Source of the DNA: Bathymodiolus brooksi
Lineage: Eukaryota > Mollusca > Bivalvia > Mytilida > Modiolidae
DNA: 64,000 nucleotides
Direction of reading: 5' to 3'
Assembly: GCA_963680875.1 (NCBI GenBank)
Contig: OY804579.1
Coordinates: 35,139,804 to 35,203,803 of the forward strand
The notes under the pieces were generated by a model. That model ran no database searches. It was not told the DNA's origin and saw only the letters and a program-made list of their open reading frames with translations. Position numbers and translations under genes: made by a program. Shown here piece by piece: positions 48,273-60,090 of this stretch (position 1 is the stretch's first letter; the number at the start of each line of letters is the position of its first letter).

Positions 48273-49489
48273 TTATTAGGCTACAGCTGTCAACTAACAG
48301 TGGCAAATACTTGACATGATTTTAATTGAGTATTTGTCTTTGTGCTGACAATGGAATAAATGAAGAAGTCTCTTGTAGAAGCAATTATCCCTTAAAATCA
48401 CTTTAGCTGATTGATATCGCATTAAAATGCAAATGTTATCATATTTTTTCTACATGTTTCTCTGTCAAAGAGGTAAAAAGCTTATGGGCTTGAATAATAT
48501 GAAACCGAAATGATAGTAAAATGAGTAATTCGTATTACCAGCTTAACTAAATTAACATTGTACTTCAATACTAACCGTTAATGTCTACTTCAGGGGGACA
48601 TTGATTTCTTGATGGTTTACAAAATGCTTCAGACGAAAGTATATACTGTAAGTACTGCCTGGTAGTATTTGTAATTAGAAATAGACTGTATATCAGTGTT
48701 TGACCAATTATTTATGCAATTATGACAAAATAGTAAAAATAAGACAACGGAAAATCAAAGGAATGGTCTGTTTGGTCAGTATGCTCTTACGCTGTACTTT
48801 ACTGTCTATCTTCAATATCCCTACCTTTTATCATGTATCCATAACGGCATTTTGTTCAACAATTTGCAGATTTAGGATAGGTAGAATCCATCACAGTTAA
48901 AGTGAATTACGTGGGGAAAACTAATAAAAACAAATAGTGATATTACTTTTATTCGAGAAAGCAAACCTTGCAACTACCAGTTTTTGCTACACCAGTATAG
49001 CACATTGATCCAAGTTTATGGTAATTCTGGTGGTGCATGGTTTTAACCACCCCTATCATCAAAGATGCTATGATGATCTACTGGATTTTAAATGAGTGGA
49101 TTTTACATCCCCCCACAAAAACAATTATGTGATGATTTAAAAACCGAAGATAACAACGTGGTGGTGATCTACATGATACAGACGAATTGTAAATACTTAA
49201 ATACTAACAGAGGGGGTGAGATACTGGCTTTGACAAAATTAGATTCTAAATGTTCTAATAATGAAGGAGTGATGATCTACATGACAAAGACAGATTTGTA
49301 ATACTGTAATAATAATGGGGTGGTGGCCTGATACATACAGATGTATTTTATGGCACAAATACCACAGGATAACTAAATAACACCAGAAGATATTGAACAT
49401 CTAGTTTTCTTGTGGAGAAATCTTACTGGTAAAACATATTCATTGATTGAGAATGTCATCAATTAAAATCTGATTCAACCCACCATTTA
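48273..49489. other. Intronic sequence with a degenerate repeat
   Basis: No exon is recognised. At 49025-49340 a diverged unit around 'gtgatgatctacatga' and 'ttgtaaatac' recurs about four times. Confidence 0.45.
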
Positions 49490-49640
49490 TTTAGAAATGC
49501 CTGTACCAAGTCAGGGTCATTACGGTTTTCACAGTTTTCCGGTTGTTGACTGATTTTGTCTGTTTATATACTTATGAGTTTTGACTTTCCCTTTGGAAGA
49601 TTGTTCGGAATTTTGTTATTACCCTTATTACCCTGTTATA
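49490..49640 (+). repeat. P-rep copy
   Basis: Long near-identity with 21932-22085; the neighbouring 'attcaacccaccattta' is matched (inverted) beside the 62.1-kb copy. The 110-residue frame that starts at 49581 begins in this repeat and has no motif. Confidence 0.8.
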
Positions 49641-50978
49641 TATAAATGGAAAGCTATTTCAGAACATAATTTCGTAGAAACAGATTTTAAGGATTACAAT
49701 ACAATGATTGCCTTCGTCGATCTTACGCCATGTACATTTTCAAAAACCAAAAATAGGAAACAGCCAAAACAATACATAAAACAATATACGATTAAAACGA
49801 TGCCGTGTTTTTCTCCAAATTATAGTAAACATGAATTTCCCTTTCATTGTTATCCTCCAATTCCACACTTTATAAAAATATCATTATCAACTGAATGTCA
49901 ATCTGTTTCATAAGAAACTAGAAGCAAGACTATTGCCCAATTGATACCAATCTTGAGCGTGTACACACCGTTATACATGTAAAATATTGAACGTGTAAAC
50001 ATCTCTTATCATGTACACAGCTTTATGAATGCACACATCTTCATCCATGTAAAAATCGAATACATGTGCACACCTTTATGCATGTGCAGATCTTAATATA
50101 TGTACACATCTTTATACGTGTAAAGATACATTTATACATGTACATATCTTTATGCAAGCTGAAACGATACTCTAAGTAACTCTTTCTCAGAATAAAATGA
50201 AAAACAAAAGATAGGAAACTGTCGGAACAATTCCAAATCTAATAAACAAAAATCGTAGGAACAGTGGCACATTTGAATACACTGTGTAATATATATGTGT
50301 ACATCATTGTATGTGAATCATATGATGCATACACTCGTTTTAACTGTCGTTGAAACATTCCGTCTTATCTTTAGTGTGTAGTGGTAGTAATATACCTAGT
50401 TGTACTTTTTCGTAAAAACTGTTTCAAATATTATTTTCAGAACAGAGAGAATACTTGTAACTGTTGACAGCCAAAGCTAGTCCATGTTGAAGTTCCCTTG
50501 AATATATACACTATACTAATATAAACTAGACATTGCCTAGAAAGTTAGCACCACATATATGCTACCACAGTTTATATCAGAATTAATCTGTCTGTATCAG
50601 ACTCTTAATATTAGAAACGAAAATCTGCTTACCAAAATGATAACCGTTCTAATTTTTGATTGATTGATATGACATAACGTAAGTAATAATAAAAGTTCTT
50701 AAGTTTGATTCTTAGAACTTTTCACATTTCAATGTTTTGTGAAGACCAGTGTCGACAAAATGTCATGTATGAATTGTGGCAATAATCTGTTTGGTCCATA
50801 TATACAATTTTCATTCATTTTTCATCACTTTTCATTATGCTCATTTTACGGTAGAGCTCATTTCGCTCCCGATGGCTTCGCTTTTATGGTATTAAAATAT
50901 AATTCCCCCAAAATATCATGGGAAGTAATAATTATTTGGACTAAAACTAGCGGTAAGCATGTCTTTTTTTAATTTCAG
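49641..50978. other. Intronic sequence with a loose simple repeat
   Basis: 49950-50160 holds diverged copies of 'catgtacacatctttatac' of about 20-40 bp. No exon is recognised elsewhere. Confidence 0.45.
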
Positions 50979-51409
50979 AGTTGAAGGACACTGATACATC
51001 TTTGAATAAAACTGTGAAAACAGTGGAGAGCACTTTCAGTGATTTATGTGGAAATGGTGTCCTTCTTGACTATATTAAATCTTTACTATGTGTATTGGAT
51101 GACAGACCTCAAACATTTACAGAGTTTGTCTCAGATGATAGATAGAGGCGTGTCCGTCATGTGGTTGACCTTGTCGATAAAGATTCAAAATTGTCACTTC
51201 AAATAATGAGAAAATATGGCGCCCATATTAAATCACAGTATCAGCTAAGGAAATCTGTTGAATTTGTGGCGCAGCAAGTCATAGATGGTAAAATAATTGT
51301 GGTACCCTTAGGCACAAATCATTTAATAATTTGGGGTGGGGATGGGATTAAAAAGAAATGCTGGTTTCAATTGTGTATAAAAAAGTATGCCGACACAGTA
51401 ATAAAGTAA
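50979..51409 (+). pseudogene. Unassigned exon-like open frame with one stop
   Basis: A strong acceptor (pyrimidine run then TTTCAG at 50973-50978) opens a frame of about 143 codons broken only by TAG at 51143-51145. It includes ESTFSDLCGNGVLLDYIKSL before the stop, and LSLQIMRKYGAHIKSQYQLR and FVAQQVIDGKIIVVPLG after it, ending at TAA. I do not recognise the family. Two further acceptor-bounded stretches follow: 51605-51688 (GKVSLDTF..., donor AAAG|GTAAC) and 52106-52192 (GYTSLTPDTDKNNNK..., ending in TAA). They might be later exons. It is on the strand opposite the caspase. It could be a remnant of a multi-exon gene or of a mobile element. Confidence 0.35.
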
Positions 51410-52264
51410 TAAAATGGAAGTAATGATTGTGCATTAGTTCCTTGTAAATATAATGCTTTTATATTATAGCTGTTTTGTTTTGTGAGTTATATAAATCTAA
51501 TTTTTACAAATAGGAGTACATTTTATGCAGTTTGTATGTTGTGGATTATATTTAATGTAGTGATATTCAAATGATGCCAAGTTTTATTTAACAATATTTT
51601 TGCAGGAAAAGTCTCCTTGGATACATTTATACATACAAGTACAGATACATATTTTACTGATAATCTAAATAAAAATTTCATAGAAAACATGAAAGGTAAC
51701 TGTTTTAAATGTATTTTGCCGAGCATTGCTCGATTAATTAGTTTCAGTGTACTTTTGAACTTATTTTTTTCACTTTTGTTTCCAATCCAATAGTTGTATT
51801 CTCTTTCCTCATTGAAATTATATTTGCAACAGCTTTTGATAGCTATTTTGTGTTAATTAACAGACTTATATAGCTACAAGAAGGCAAAGCGAATAAAAGT
51901 CTTGGTCTTGCTACAGTCATAGCATACCATGATAGGTTCTACGTATATCTTGGTCAAACCATGATATGTTCTAAGTATATCTAGGCCATCGTGCATTTAG
52001 ACAACAGTACAGTTAATCAAAGATTATTGTTCTGTGTTACTTGTATATCATTGTAACGTCCCTCTGGCCTAGAGGAGTTTTTGATATTGTTATTTATTGC
52101 AGGGTATACCTCACTGACACCAGACACTGATAAAAACAACAATAAGTACAGCAGTGACATGGAACACGTGGAAAGTACTTATGTTTATTAATAACGATTC
52201 TGTTTTAAAGCAAATTTATGACCGGTGAACTATCTCTTGATATCGTTGAATGACCCCTACCATA

Positions 52265-52735
52265 AATGTCATTATGAATAGAAGTAAAAAAAGATATGGT
52301 GTAAATGTCAATGAGACAACAACCCATAAGTTCATAACCACCCGAATAAAAAATGCAATTAAACACAAAAACAGGTTGCCATACAGCCTTCTACAATGAG
52401 TAAAACCCACCCCGCATGGCAAGCTTTTGATAGCCCCTTAAACAAAGCAAACTGTGACAGATTTCGTCCAGCACCACAATCATTCTAAATAAAACATAAT
52501 AAAAATGTCAACAATAAACAATAAACAAGAAGCACCAGGACAACCATTGGCAAGGTTCCTGACTTGGAACAGACACACGTGAGTGTGGCGGGGTTAAATT
52601 AATTTAATGAGATCTCAACCCTCCCCCTGTATTTACCTGTACCAGTGACAGAACAAATATAAACACACAAGTGACGCACTATAAAAAGCAGTCGGAAAAA
52701 GCAACTAATTCATCAAGTATGGTACTATATACAAC
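52265..52735 (+). repeat. Classic mussel dispersed repeat (N-rep)
   Basis: Blocks in order: 'gtaaatgtcaatgagacaac', 'catacagccttctacaatga', 'gataaccccttaaa'-like, 'gttcctgacttggaacagac', 'gtgtggcggggttaaatt', 'ctcaaccctccccctg'. I recall this order from many Mytilus sequences, and it is the strongest taxonomic clue in the window. No search could be run. Confidence 0.75.
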
Positions 52736-52859
52736 GAACAAATATATATATATAGGTAGAAACTGTAAAATGATTAATTGTTTCCGTTGATGGAAGCGGT
52801 TTCAAGAAGTCTGTTACAGAGACATCAAACAACACGGAAGACGATAGTAATTTGCAAAC

Positions 52860-53458
52860 ATCTTGTACTTCTCAGACAAGTAAGATTTGGAAGGTTGCAG
52901 AAGTAAGGAAGATCTTTGATCTACATGCTGTAAATGAAATTTACCAAACAAGGATGTAAAAAAAAGATAATATGGCAAAGTATTGCTGTTGAAATAAACA
53001 AAATGGGGAACTCTTTTACCTCCTTGCAGTGCGAGCAGAAATGGAAGAACCTGACCAAAGCTTTTCGCGATACAGTAAATCACAATTCAAAAAGTGGCAA
53101 CGAGAAAAAAGAATGTCCTTACTTTAAAGAACTTGAAGAATCATATGGTTTTAGAGCAAATGTGAAACCTTCATATACACTGGGTTCCCTTAGTGCAACA
53201 AAATCGGGCAATACATGCACCGATACTGAATCTGCTACTACTGAATCTCCTGATGATCAACCAAAAGCAAAACAGGCAAAAAAGAAAGAATCGGAAAATA
53301 ATTCTCAAGTATTGCAGCTCCTTGAAAAAATGAGAGAGGAAATGAAACAGGAACAAGAACTTATCACAGAGATGAAACAACAACATAAGGATAGAATGGA
53401 GAAGGAGGAAAAGAAATCAGACCTAATGTCTCAGATGATTTCCTTTATGAAAAGGTAG
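52860..53458 (+). pseudogene. Myb/SANT-like DNA-binding protein of a PIF/Harbinger element
   Basis: The upstream frame reads IWKVAEVRKIFDLHAVNEI and then shifts by one base in an A8 run near 52960. The main frame (52934-53458) continues with KKKIIWQSIAVEINKMGNSF and LQCEQKWKNLTKAFRD, the tri-helical Myb/SANT-like fold with spaced Trp residues. Then come a Ser/Thr-rich linker, a basic patch (KAKQAKKKE) and a C-terminal coiled coil rich in Met, Glu and Lys (LLEKMREEMKQEQELITEMK). This layout is that of the accessory protein that partners Harbinger transposases and carries them to DNA. The matching transposase is convergent, 1.1 kb downstream. The frameshift makes it non-functional, or a sequencing error needs excluding. 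Confidence 0.75.
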
Positions 53459-54556
53459 ACATATTGAAATCCTCTGACACATAAGTATTCATTCATCTGA
53501 AACTCTAAAGTTAAAAAGACTTGTTTGTTTGGTTTTTTGGTTTTTGTTTTTAGGTGGCAAGACCAAACAGGCCAGGTAAAATACTGACATCACCTTTTAT
53601 AGGAAAAGGGCCGTTCGAAATATTTTTTTTTATGTGATCACATAATTCCTTTGATATTTTGTTAGTCATGTTTTTTCATGTGCCAAGAGGACATGTTGAA
53701 AGTTAATAAATTTTGTTTCTAGTTTTATTTTTAACTGAAATGGTAATTTATATTTGAATCACGATTCATCACATATTATAGCTACCTACCATGGTACTAG
53801 CAATTTGGACTTGTCCTACTGAACAATACGACGAATGTGTCCAATGAGAACATATTTCTTCCTCGGAGAACCTGATGTCATTTTCAGTTTTCATGGGAGT
53901 TCATATTGCCTATGCTTTAGTTTTTAGTGTCTCTTGTTTGCTTAAGTGTTTATAGTTTAATAAAAAAAAATGAAGGGATATGGAGTAAATGTGCATGAGA
54001 CAAAATTCCAATTTATACATGGTAAGCAAAGCAATGGAACAACGCTTTTATTGATGTTCTTCATCTTGAAGTCAGCATGAGGCCTTTAACAACCTCATAG
54101 GAAGTTCAAGACTGCCCCTAGCACCGGGTTCAGCAGAATTCATTGCTAGATGTTGATCAAAGCAAAACTACATCTGTGTTTTTAATTGGCCATGGATGCG
54201 GGATTGTCAACCAACATAAAATTATCAGGTGAAGTACTCTTACAAACACTGTCATCCGTTGCCAGACAAAAGGACTAGAAGACAATTATAACAGTATAGT
54301 TTGTCTCTTTGTCACCTTGTCTGCTGGATGTATAATTTGTCTAAGATTTTTGCTGGTTCTAGTTCTTCATGCACTATTCTTAATTGTCTTAATTACCAAG
54401 ATTGATATGGAACTTCAATATTTTGAATTTTTTATTCACATTAACATTCCTTCCAAATCAGGGAACACCAAATATGCCATCTCAATCGAAAATGAAGTTT
54501 GTTGTTGCATGTCACAAATTGCAAAACAGAGAAGTGTTGGTTATTCGAAAACACAT
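53459..54556. other. Spacer between the Harbinger genes
   Basis: 53970-54190 weakly resembles N-rep ('tatggagtaaatgtgcatga'). Open frames at 54317-54626 overlap each other and have no motif. Confidence 0.45.
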
Positions 54557-55585
54557 CTATTTAACTATATTCATAATTGACTGTCGTTTCTGTTCTGCAG
54601 TGTTTGTCCTTGGTAAGAAGTCGTGAAAATCATTGACTTTTTCATTGCCTCTTAATCCTTTTTGAATATATTCATCAAACTCGTCATCATTCAATAAACA
54701 TATTTCATGCAAAGCACAACAACTTAAAACAAATTTCACCATTTCAGCATATCGATGTACTTCAAACGTCTAAACCTACCATTTAGGGCTCCAAATGCCC
54801 TCCCAATGCACATTCGGCTAGAACTATGGATGAAATTGTATCTTTTTTTGCTCTACAGTCAGATTCCCAAAATCCTTAAAGGGCGTCATTAGCCATCCAC
54901 TTAAACCATAGGCAGCATCTCCTATCAGGTGTGTGTTACCAGGAAACATCATCTCTTTATTTTCTGATGTTTTGATAAACAAAGGTGAGTTTTTTTAAAA
55001 CTCTTGAGTAATAGACTGACCCCGGCCATCCACAAAATGTGCTGGTAAACTTTCTCAACATTTTCTTGGACTTTTAATCCAGATGGCCATGTAATTAAAT
55101 TGGACAGCATATCTGCACAAATCAACGATGATGTACGATGTATTATACAATGAGCCGTACCTTCACAAACTCCATAGGTGTCAGATATTTCTGTTAGTGT
55201 TTGCTGAGAAGAGGCATATTTTATGTAAATCAGCAGCTGCTTTTCTACAGGCACTTTCATCTTACCTCCCGTATTTCCAACAAGAAGCTTGGGAGATAAA
55301 TGACAAACTAATTTATCAAAAGTAGATCTGTTCATCCTATATTGTTGTCTGAAATCTTCATGGTTATATAATGGCAGAACACTTTCAACAAAATTTTCTA
55401 CTCAGCCTTTTTTCTACATTTTGAAATTAATAAAGGTAAAATTGCTTGAAACAGCCCTCTACTAATGGAACGTTCAGCAACATGACCAAGGAACACATCA
55501 GTAGTTTCATTTTCACTTTCTACCAACGAATCTATCATCAATAGTAAGTCGGCAATATTTGATTTGAAACCCTCCCTTAAACCAT
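54557..55585 (-). pseudogene. PIF/Harbinger transposase, heavily decayed
   Basis: Read on the minus strand in pieces: VENFVESVLPLYNHEDFR and RMNRSTFDKLVCHLSPKLL (N-terminal part), then the helix-turn-helix region TLTEISDTYGVCEGTAHCII. The catalytic core follows in shifted frames: GWPGSVYYSRVL (usually PGSxHDSR), then HLIGDAAYGLSGWLMTPF (an expected catalytic Asp), then CIGRAFGALNGRFRRLKYID and VLSCCALHEICLL. The segment with the first catalytic Asp (IDGSHI type) is deleted, the HD of the second motif reads YY, and at least three frameshifts occur. It is therefore inactive. With the Myb-like gene at 52.9-53.5 kb it forms the usual two-gene Harbinger set, here convergent. Confidence 0.85.
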
Positions 55586-56719
55586 CTATTTAATGGGACA
55601 ATAAAAACCGTCGGTTAGTTTCAAACCAGTTTGTTAAACCATAAACCTAAACTGTAACTAGTTTTGTGGCATTAAATTCGCCCTTCATAATGTTTGGCCA
55701 AGGAAGAAGAAACTAATTAAAACCAGAATTACCGGTTAGAATAAAAAGTAAGACATTTTTACTTCCTTGCCAAAGGATGGTAAAATAAATGATTATATCT
55801 CATCTTACAATGATTGTTGTTTACTGGGGGAAAAAACAAACAAACAAAGCAAAGTCATTCATTGCTAAAGATTGATTAAATATGTATACTACTATTTTAG
55901 TAATCACATCTTATAATAAATAAGTCCATGATTTGTATATGCAGCTTTGGAATTTGATTCGGGAATTTGTACCACAAGACAAATAAACGTTAGAGAAAAC
56001 CTAAGGGGCAATCAAGAAAGGACAATCCATGGAAACTTACAACATTGGGTACACAAGACACAAGACGAAGACAAACAAAACAAAAAACAACAACACAATA
56101 TGCATTCGACACCACTATATGCAAACAAACACAAATAACGTAAATAACTGTAGGAAAAGTCGAACCGAACATCGTTTTCGAACAAAATCAGATTAACTTC
56201 AAAATTTTAGTTTTAGTTATGAAATTTACTGTTATTTATCGACTTTTTTTTTCAATAGTATATTTATTCCTGCACTACAACAGAAACGTCTACACGTCTC
56301 ATGTACTTTTTAAAGTTTTGTATTATACATAACCAGATTTCTTAATAACAGGACGATAGAGATACAAAATAACTCTATTACAAAGCAAATCCAATAGAAT
56401 TCGAAAATTTGAATTAATTTTGTTTTCATTTTTCTGTCTTAATGGAGTTGACATTTTATTTATATGTATCATGTAGCACTAGTCTATCTCATTTACATTT
56501 TTGCCTATGATATTCTTACAAGTGGGAATGTGGTAGAAAGTAGAAAGTACTCACTTATTATATATAAGGTGATATTTATTGTGTTCTTATTTCATTGTCA
56601 GTTCAACATGAGACAATTAAGAACAATTTGGATTATGATTGTTTTTCAAAAGGGGTAAAATACTACCAATTCGTCGTGTCTACACAAATAACGTGCTATA
56701 TCTTTATAAACACGTTTCG
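55586..56719. other. Intronic sequence with an M-rep related fragment
   Basis: 55970-56165 repeats the 'aaataaacgttagagaaaac' and 'aggacaatcca' blocks seen at 22.3 kb. No exon is recognised. Confidence 0.5.
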
Positions 56720-56860
56720 AAGTCACTGCGCACGACACGTTTTTTGGAATAAACTGCATCAGGTACACGCATAATCAAAGATTGGAGAGCCATATAATTT
56801 AAAAGTCTTTGGGAACAAGTAAACCAACGGGCCTAAACAGAATAGTCAAATTACCTATGC
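56720..56860 (+). repeat. C-rep copy
   Basis: Contains 'ggaataaactgcatcaggta', 'gattggagagcc' and 'gtctttgggaacaagtaaac'; the head motif is present once. Confidence 0.7.
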
Positions 56861-56888
56861 CTGAAGAGGAGAACCTTATTTTTATTAA

Positions 56889-57120
56889 GGGGGTATGGTG
56901 TTTAATAACACTTTCAACTCTATTTTAGTTATATAGGTGGAGGAAACCAACGACCTATCTGCCTTAACTAATTCAATGAAACAACTTTATCACATAATGT
57001 TGTATCAAGTACACCTCGCCATGAGCGGAATTCGAACTGACAACGTTAGTAGTGACAGGCACTGATTGCATATGCAGTTGTAAATCCAACTACCATACGA
57101 TCACGACCACGGCGGGCCCT
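56889..57120 (+). repeat. V-rep, near full-length copy
   Basis: Blocks 'ggtatggtgtttaataac', 'gtggaggaaacc', 'gtatcaagtacacctcgcc', 'gacaggcactgattgcat' and 'ttgtaaatccaactaccata' appear in order. Serves as the reference for the single-copy tail module. It lies about 30 bases after a C-rep copy; the same two families are also neighbours at 16.7-17.2 kb. Confidence 0.75.
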
Positions 57121-58248
57121 AGTTTTATATATAATTACATTAATGGGAACTGCACATTTCAATATTAGATATATATCATAAGCCAAATCGTAATAAGGAC
57201 AATCTCTATGACAGGTGATAATTTGCATTTTAACAATTTGCTATTTTCTATGAATATAGCAAAAATGTGTGAAATGATATTGTTAACGTATTCTCCAATA
57301 TTTCAGATCTAACGCTTTTCTTTTGAAATGTCAGAAATTATACTATTGCTTAATGAGATTATTTTGAGTCTAAAGGGGGAAAACAAATATAATCTGCACC
57401 AAGACATATATATATCCCCTGTATTAAAAATTACGATTGTTGCATTTGCAATACTCATATTCCATAAAGCAATGTTTCAGATTTTCATCATTACATCTCA
57501 ATTTTAAAGTGTAAGATGCCACGATTGTTTTTAATTAATTTTAACGTTTATTCGTATGCGTTTCAACTCACAATCAGAAAAAAAGGGGGGTTGTATAAAT
57601 CAAGTGAAAGTCGATCGATAAACTTCGTTATATTTCAGATATCTATGTAAAACAGAAGGCTATAATGGGATAAAACGTCGGGTTATTTGCATGTTTTATG
57701 ACAGAGGTGATGATGTAGAAGATATCATAAACAGCTGACAGTTTTAACCAACCCAATTAGTTAAATCTAGCCTTTTGATGAAGTTGACCAGAGAATTGAT
57801 TTTGTGTAATTGCGTACAAACATTTTTAGATAAATTATCTCATCTATAACAATATTCTTGCTATGATTCAGGACAGTTCCTTATTGATTTTAATGTGCAG
57901 TTTCCTCTTTCCTCAAACTGCATTTAAGACAAATTATTCACGAGTTAATAAATGTCCCGTACGTACACGCAGAATTGGCGCCAATACATTGTAATTATTT
58001 CCACCATATCTGTTTAATACATGCTATAGGCTTCTTTAAAACAGTATCTGTTCTTACACAAAGAAATAAAATGCCATCTTTAATGACAATTTAACATAAT
58101 GTCTTTAGTATTTGAAATCAATAATGAAATTTTTGTGGTTTATTTTTTGTTTTCTTTATAAAATTAGCAGTATTAAACTGAAAAAGATGTGTCAATTAAA
58201 ATGATACCATTACGGAATGAAGATGTTTAAATAAGTAAAATATCTTAC
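57121..58248. other. Intronic sequence, no feature seen
   Basis: AT-rich; nothing recognised up to the caspase first exon donor. Confidence 0.4.
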
Positions 58249-58346
58249 CTTGCTTTTCTGAGAAGATAAGGTGATTCCGGTTTGTCTACAGACGTGGGAC
58301 TAAGACGAGAGAGAATAGACTCAGTCGACTGACAAAGCGTGACCAT
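58249..58346 (-). CDS. Caspase exon 1: start codon and short prodomain
   Basis: Starts at ATG 58346, with an in-frame TAA six bases upstream (TAAGAAATG), so no longer N-terminus is possible in this exon. It encodes 32 residues beginning MVTLCQSTESILSRL and ending LLRKA, then two bases of a split Ser codon. The donor is AAG|GTAAGA. Joining to exon 2 across 20.6 kb keeps the frame and gives a short Ser-rich prodomain without CARD or DED, as in effector caspases. The link rests on frame, splice phase and context; transcript evidence would settle it. Confidence 0.75.
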
Positions 58347-59920
58347 TTCTTAATATTCACGATTTAATCTAATGAGCATGCTTCTTTTTCTTTCTGTCAC
58401 TAACAGTAAATTTCAATGAATCTTAGTTTGGTCAATTCCTTTGCATGCCTTGTCGATGACTGTCAAGCTCTATTATAGAAAACCTTTCGATGAATGTGAT
58501 TATTCACAGCAGACGATTTTTGTCACGTGCCTTTGAAAGCTAATGAGCAATAGTGTCTTTGAAGTTTTCAGGTAGCTATTGCAGCATTATTGATTGCCTA
58601 ATGTATCATAGATGAATATCTTCCTAAGTTCTTATTAACCTATTAAATCTGGGAATTAATTGACTTGATTTGACTGTTTCTGTATAGCTTTAATATTGTT
58701 CTAAATCAAAAAAGATGACAAATTCCTTTTTAAATGTTGCTTTTTATCCCACGACTAAATGTGTTTCGGAGGAAAGTACCTTATTATCCTTTTTCACGAC
58801 ATAATTTAATTTTGATTCGTTTTTATTTTGGAAACCGAAATAGTGATAATAGCTTTATTGAGCTAATATGGTCATATTTTCAATTAATTGATAATGAACC
58901 GTTCCTATGCTATATTTTTATGACGTCTTAATGGTATTAAGGTTTTTCGCTAATGATGTTCATAAATAGTATCTTTATAGCTTTAACTCAATATTTGAGA
59001 TTGAATTTTGTCGCAATTTTTTCACATGTGTTACTTGATCTAACTCTGATCTCTCAAGAAGACCATTAATTTCTTTAGATATCGACTAATTATTGATGCA
59101 ACAAGTTAAGTTAGCATTTGTAAGTGATAATTATTCTGACATCAAAAATTTCACACTAAATGATGAGGATATAATTGAGTGACATAAAATCAATGAAAGA
59201 TTAAGAAGAAACAGAGGGGAAGGAAACACATTTCTATCACTGATATTCAACTCACAGTCCGCATTTATGCTTTTCTCTTCCACTTGCATGTTAAAATATT
59301 TCTATCAATACCTTAAACGGTGGACACTTAAAAAACATTTTGGAACTGTTCCGATAGTGTGGCATTTATTGCTTTTCATTTTATTCTAATCTTGTCCAAG
59401 ACCCTTGTATTAAATCAAATGGATCCCATTAGTTAAACATTTCATAAAAGGATATTGGAAGACAGCAATAGGATTCCATAAAAAGAAGTTCAGAACAATT
59501 CAGGCGAAATGCAGAGATGTTTCAATTAGCAGTGTAAATCACCAAAACTAGTCTGAAGATACCACAGGTGTAATCAGAAGCAGCAAATCGAGGGAGACTA
59601 CGATGACTAAAAGAAATTGGTCAACAATCATCTAAAAAACACAGAAAAACTAAAGATTGATTAATACTAACCCATCAATAAATCCACAAAACTCTTTTTA
59701 TTTGTACTTGCAATATGTACTGTACATTGTACATAACATTATATGAGATCTAATTTTATGTTACATGTTTTAAAGTTTTGCCTTCTTTTGAATATATTAA
59801 TTTTCATTGTGGTTATCATTTGAACTATTAAACTGATAGCTTCAGTGAACATTAACATATTTTAAAAAAGGTAAAACTCAAAGTGGTAATCAGAAGCAGC
59901 ACATGTTCACTAGTTATCAT
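58347..59920. other. Caspase 5' flank
   Basis: Should contain the 5' UTR and promoter. A CACGTG E-box is at 58524-58529, about 180 bases upstream of the ATG; its role is unknown. No TATA box can be assigned because the transcription start is not known. Confidence 0.35.
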
Positions 59921-60090
59921 ATTAGCTATATCCGACACTACTCGTTATCGTTCCAGGAGCGGACGTCCGGGTGTTACGTAGTATCGACGGATACTGTGAT
60001 GCATGTTCTAGACCTTATGATCGCCAGGTATGCTCAGGAACAAATAAAAATCGGTTTCGGAAGTTCAATTGAAGTGCATGATAATAAAGG
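59921..60090 (+). repeat. Dispersed repeat D, copy 1
   Basis: Shares 'ccgacactactcgttatcgt', 'ccaggagcggac', 'gttacgtagtatcg' and, further on, 'ttcaattgaagtgcatg' with 61096-61310. Not recognised as a known family. Confidence 0.65.

Larger units (their letters stand above)
37654..58248 (-). other. Caspase intron 1 (20.6 kb)
   Basis: Donor GCAAG|GTAAGA at 58248 and acceptor TTTTCAG at 37654, phase 2, separating the first 32 residues from the protease. It contains the LINE, tyrosine-recombinase, Harbinger, SINE, foldback and minisatellite features listed separately. Confidence 0.88.
14349..58346 (-). other. Effector-type caspase gene, five coding exons over 44 kb
   Basis: The gene encodes a cysteine protease of the caspase-3/7 type, which in animals cleaves substrates after Asp during apoptosis. 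Joining exons 58346-58249, 37653-37406, 35424-35249, 16108-15964 and 14599-14349 gives 305 residues with no frame break and four GT-AG introns. The short prodomain (about 50 residues, no CARD or DED seen) and total length fit an executioner caspase. The catalytic His134 (SHG) and Cys176 (QAC) are present, as are the S1 residues Arg77 and Gln174. Two departures stand out: QACRT in place of QACRG, and Gln228 where the p10 motif SWRN normally has the third S1 arginine. Introns of 20.6, 2.0, 19.1 and 1.4 kb separate the exons. The orthologue (3, 7 or a mollusc-specific class) cannot be named without a tree. Confidence 0.93.

Noticed and set aside
49581..49913. 110-residue plus-strand frame
   Set aside because: Begins inside the dispersed P-rep and has no motif or splice context.
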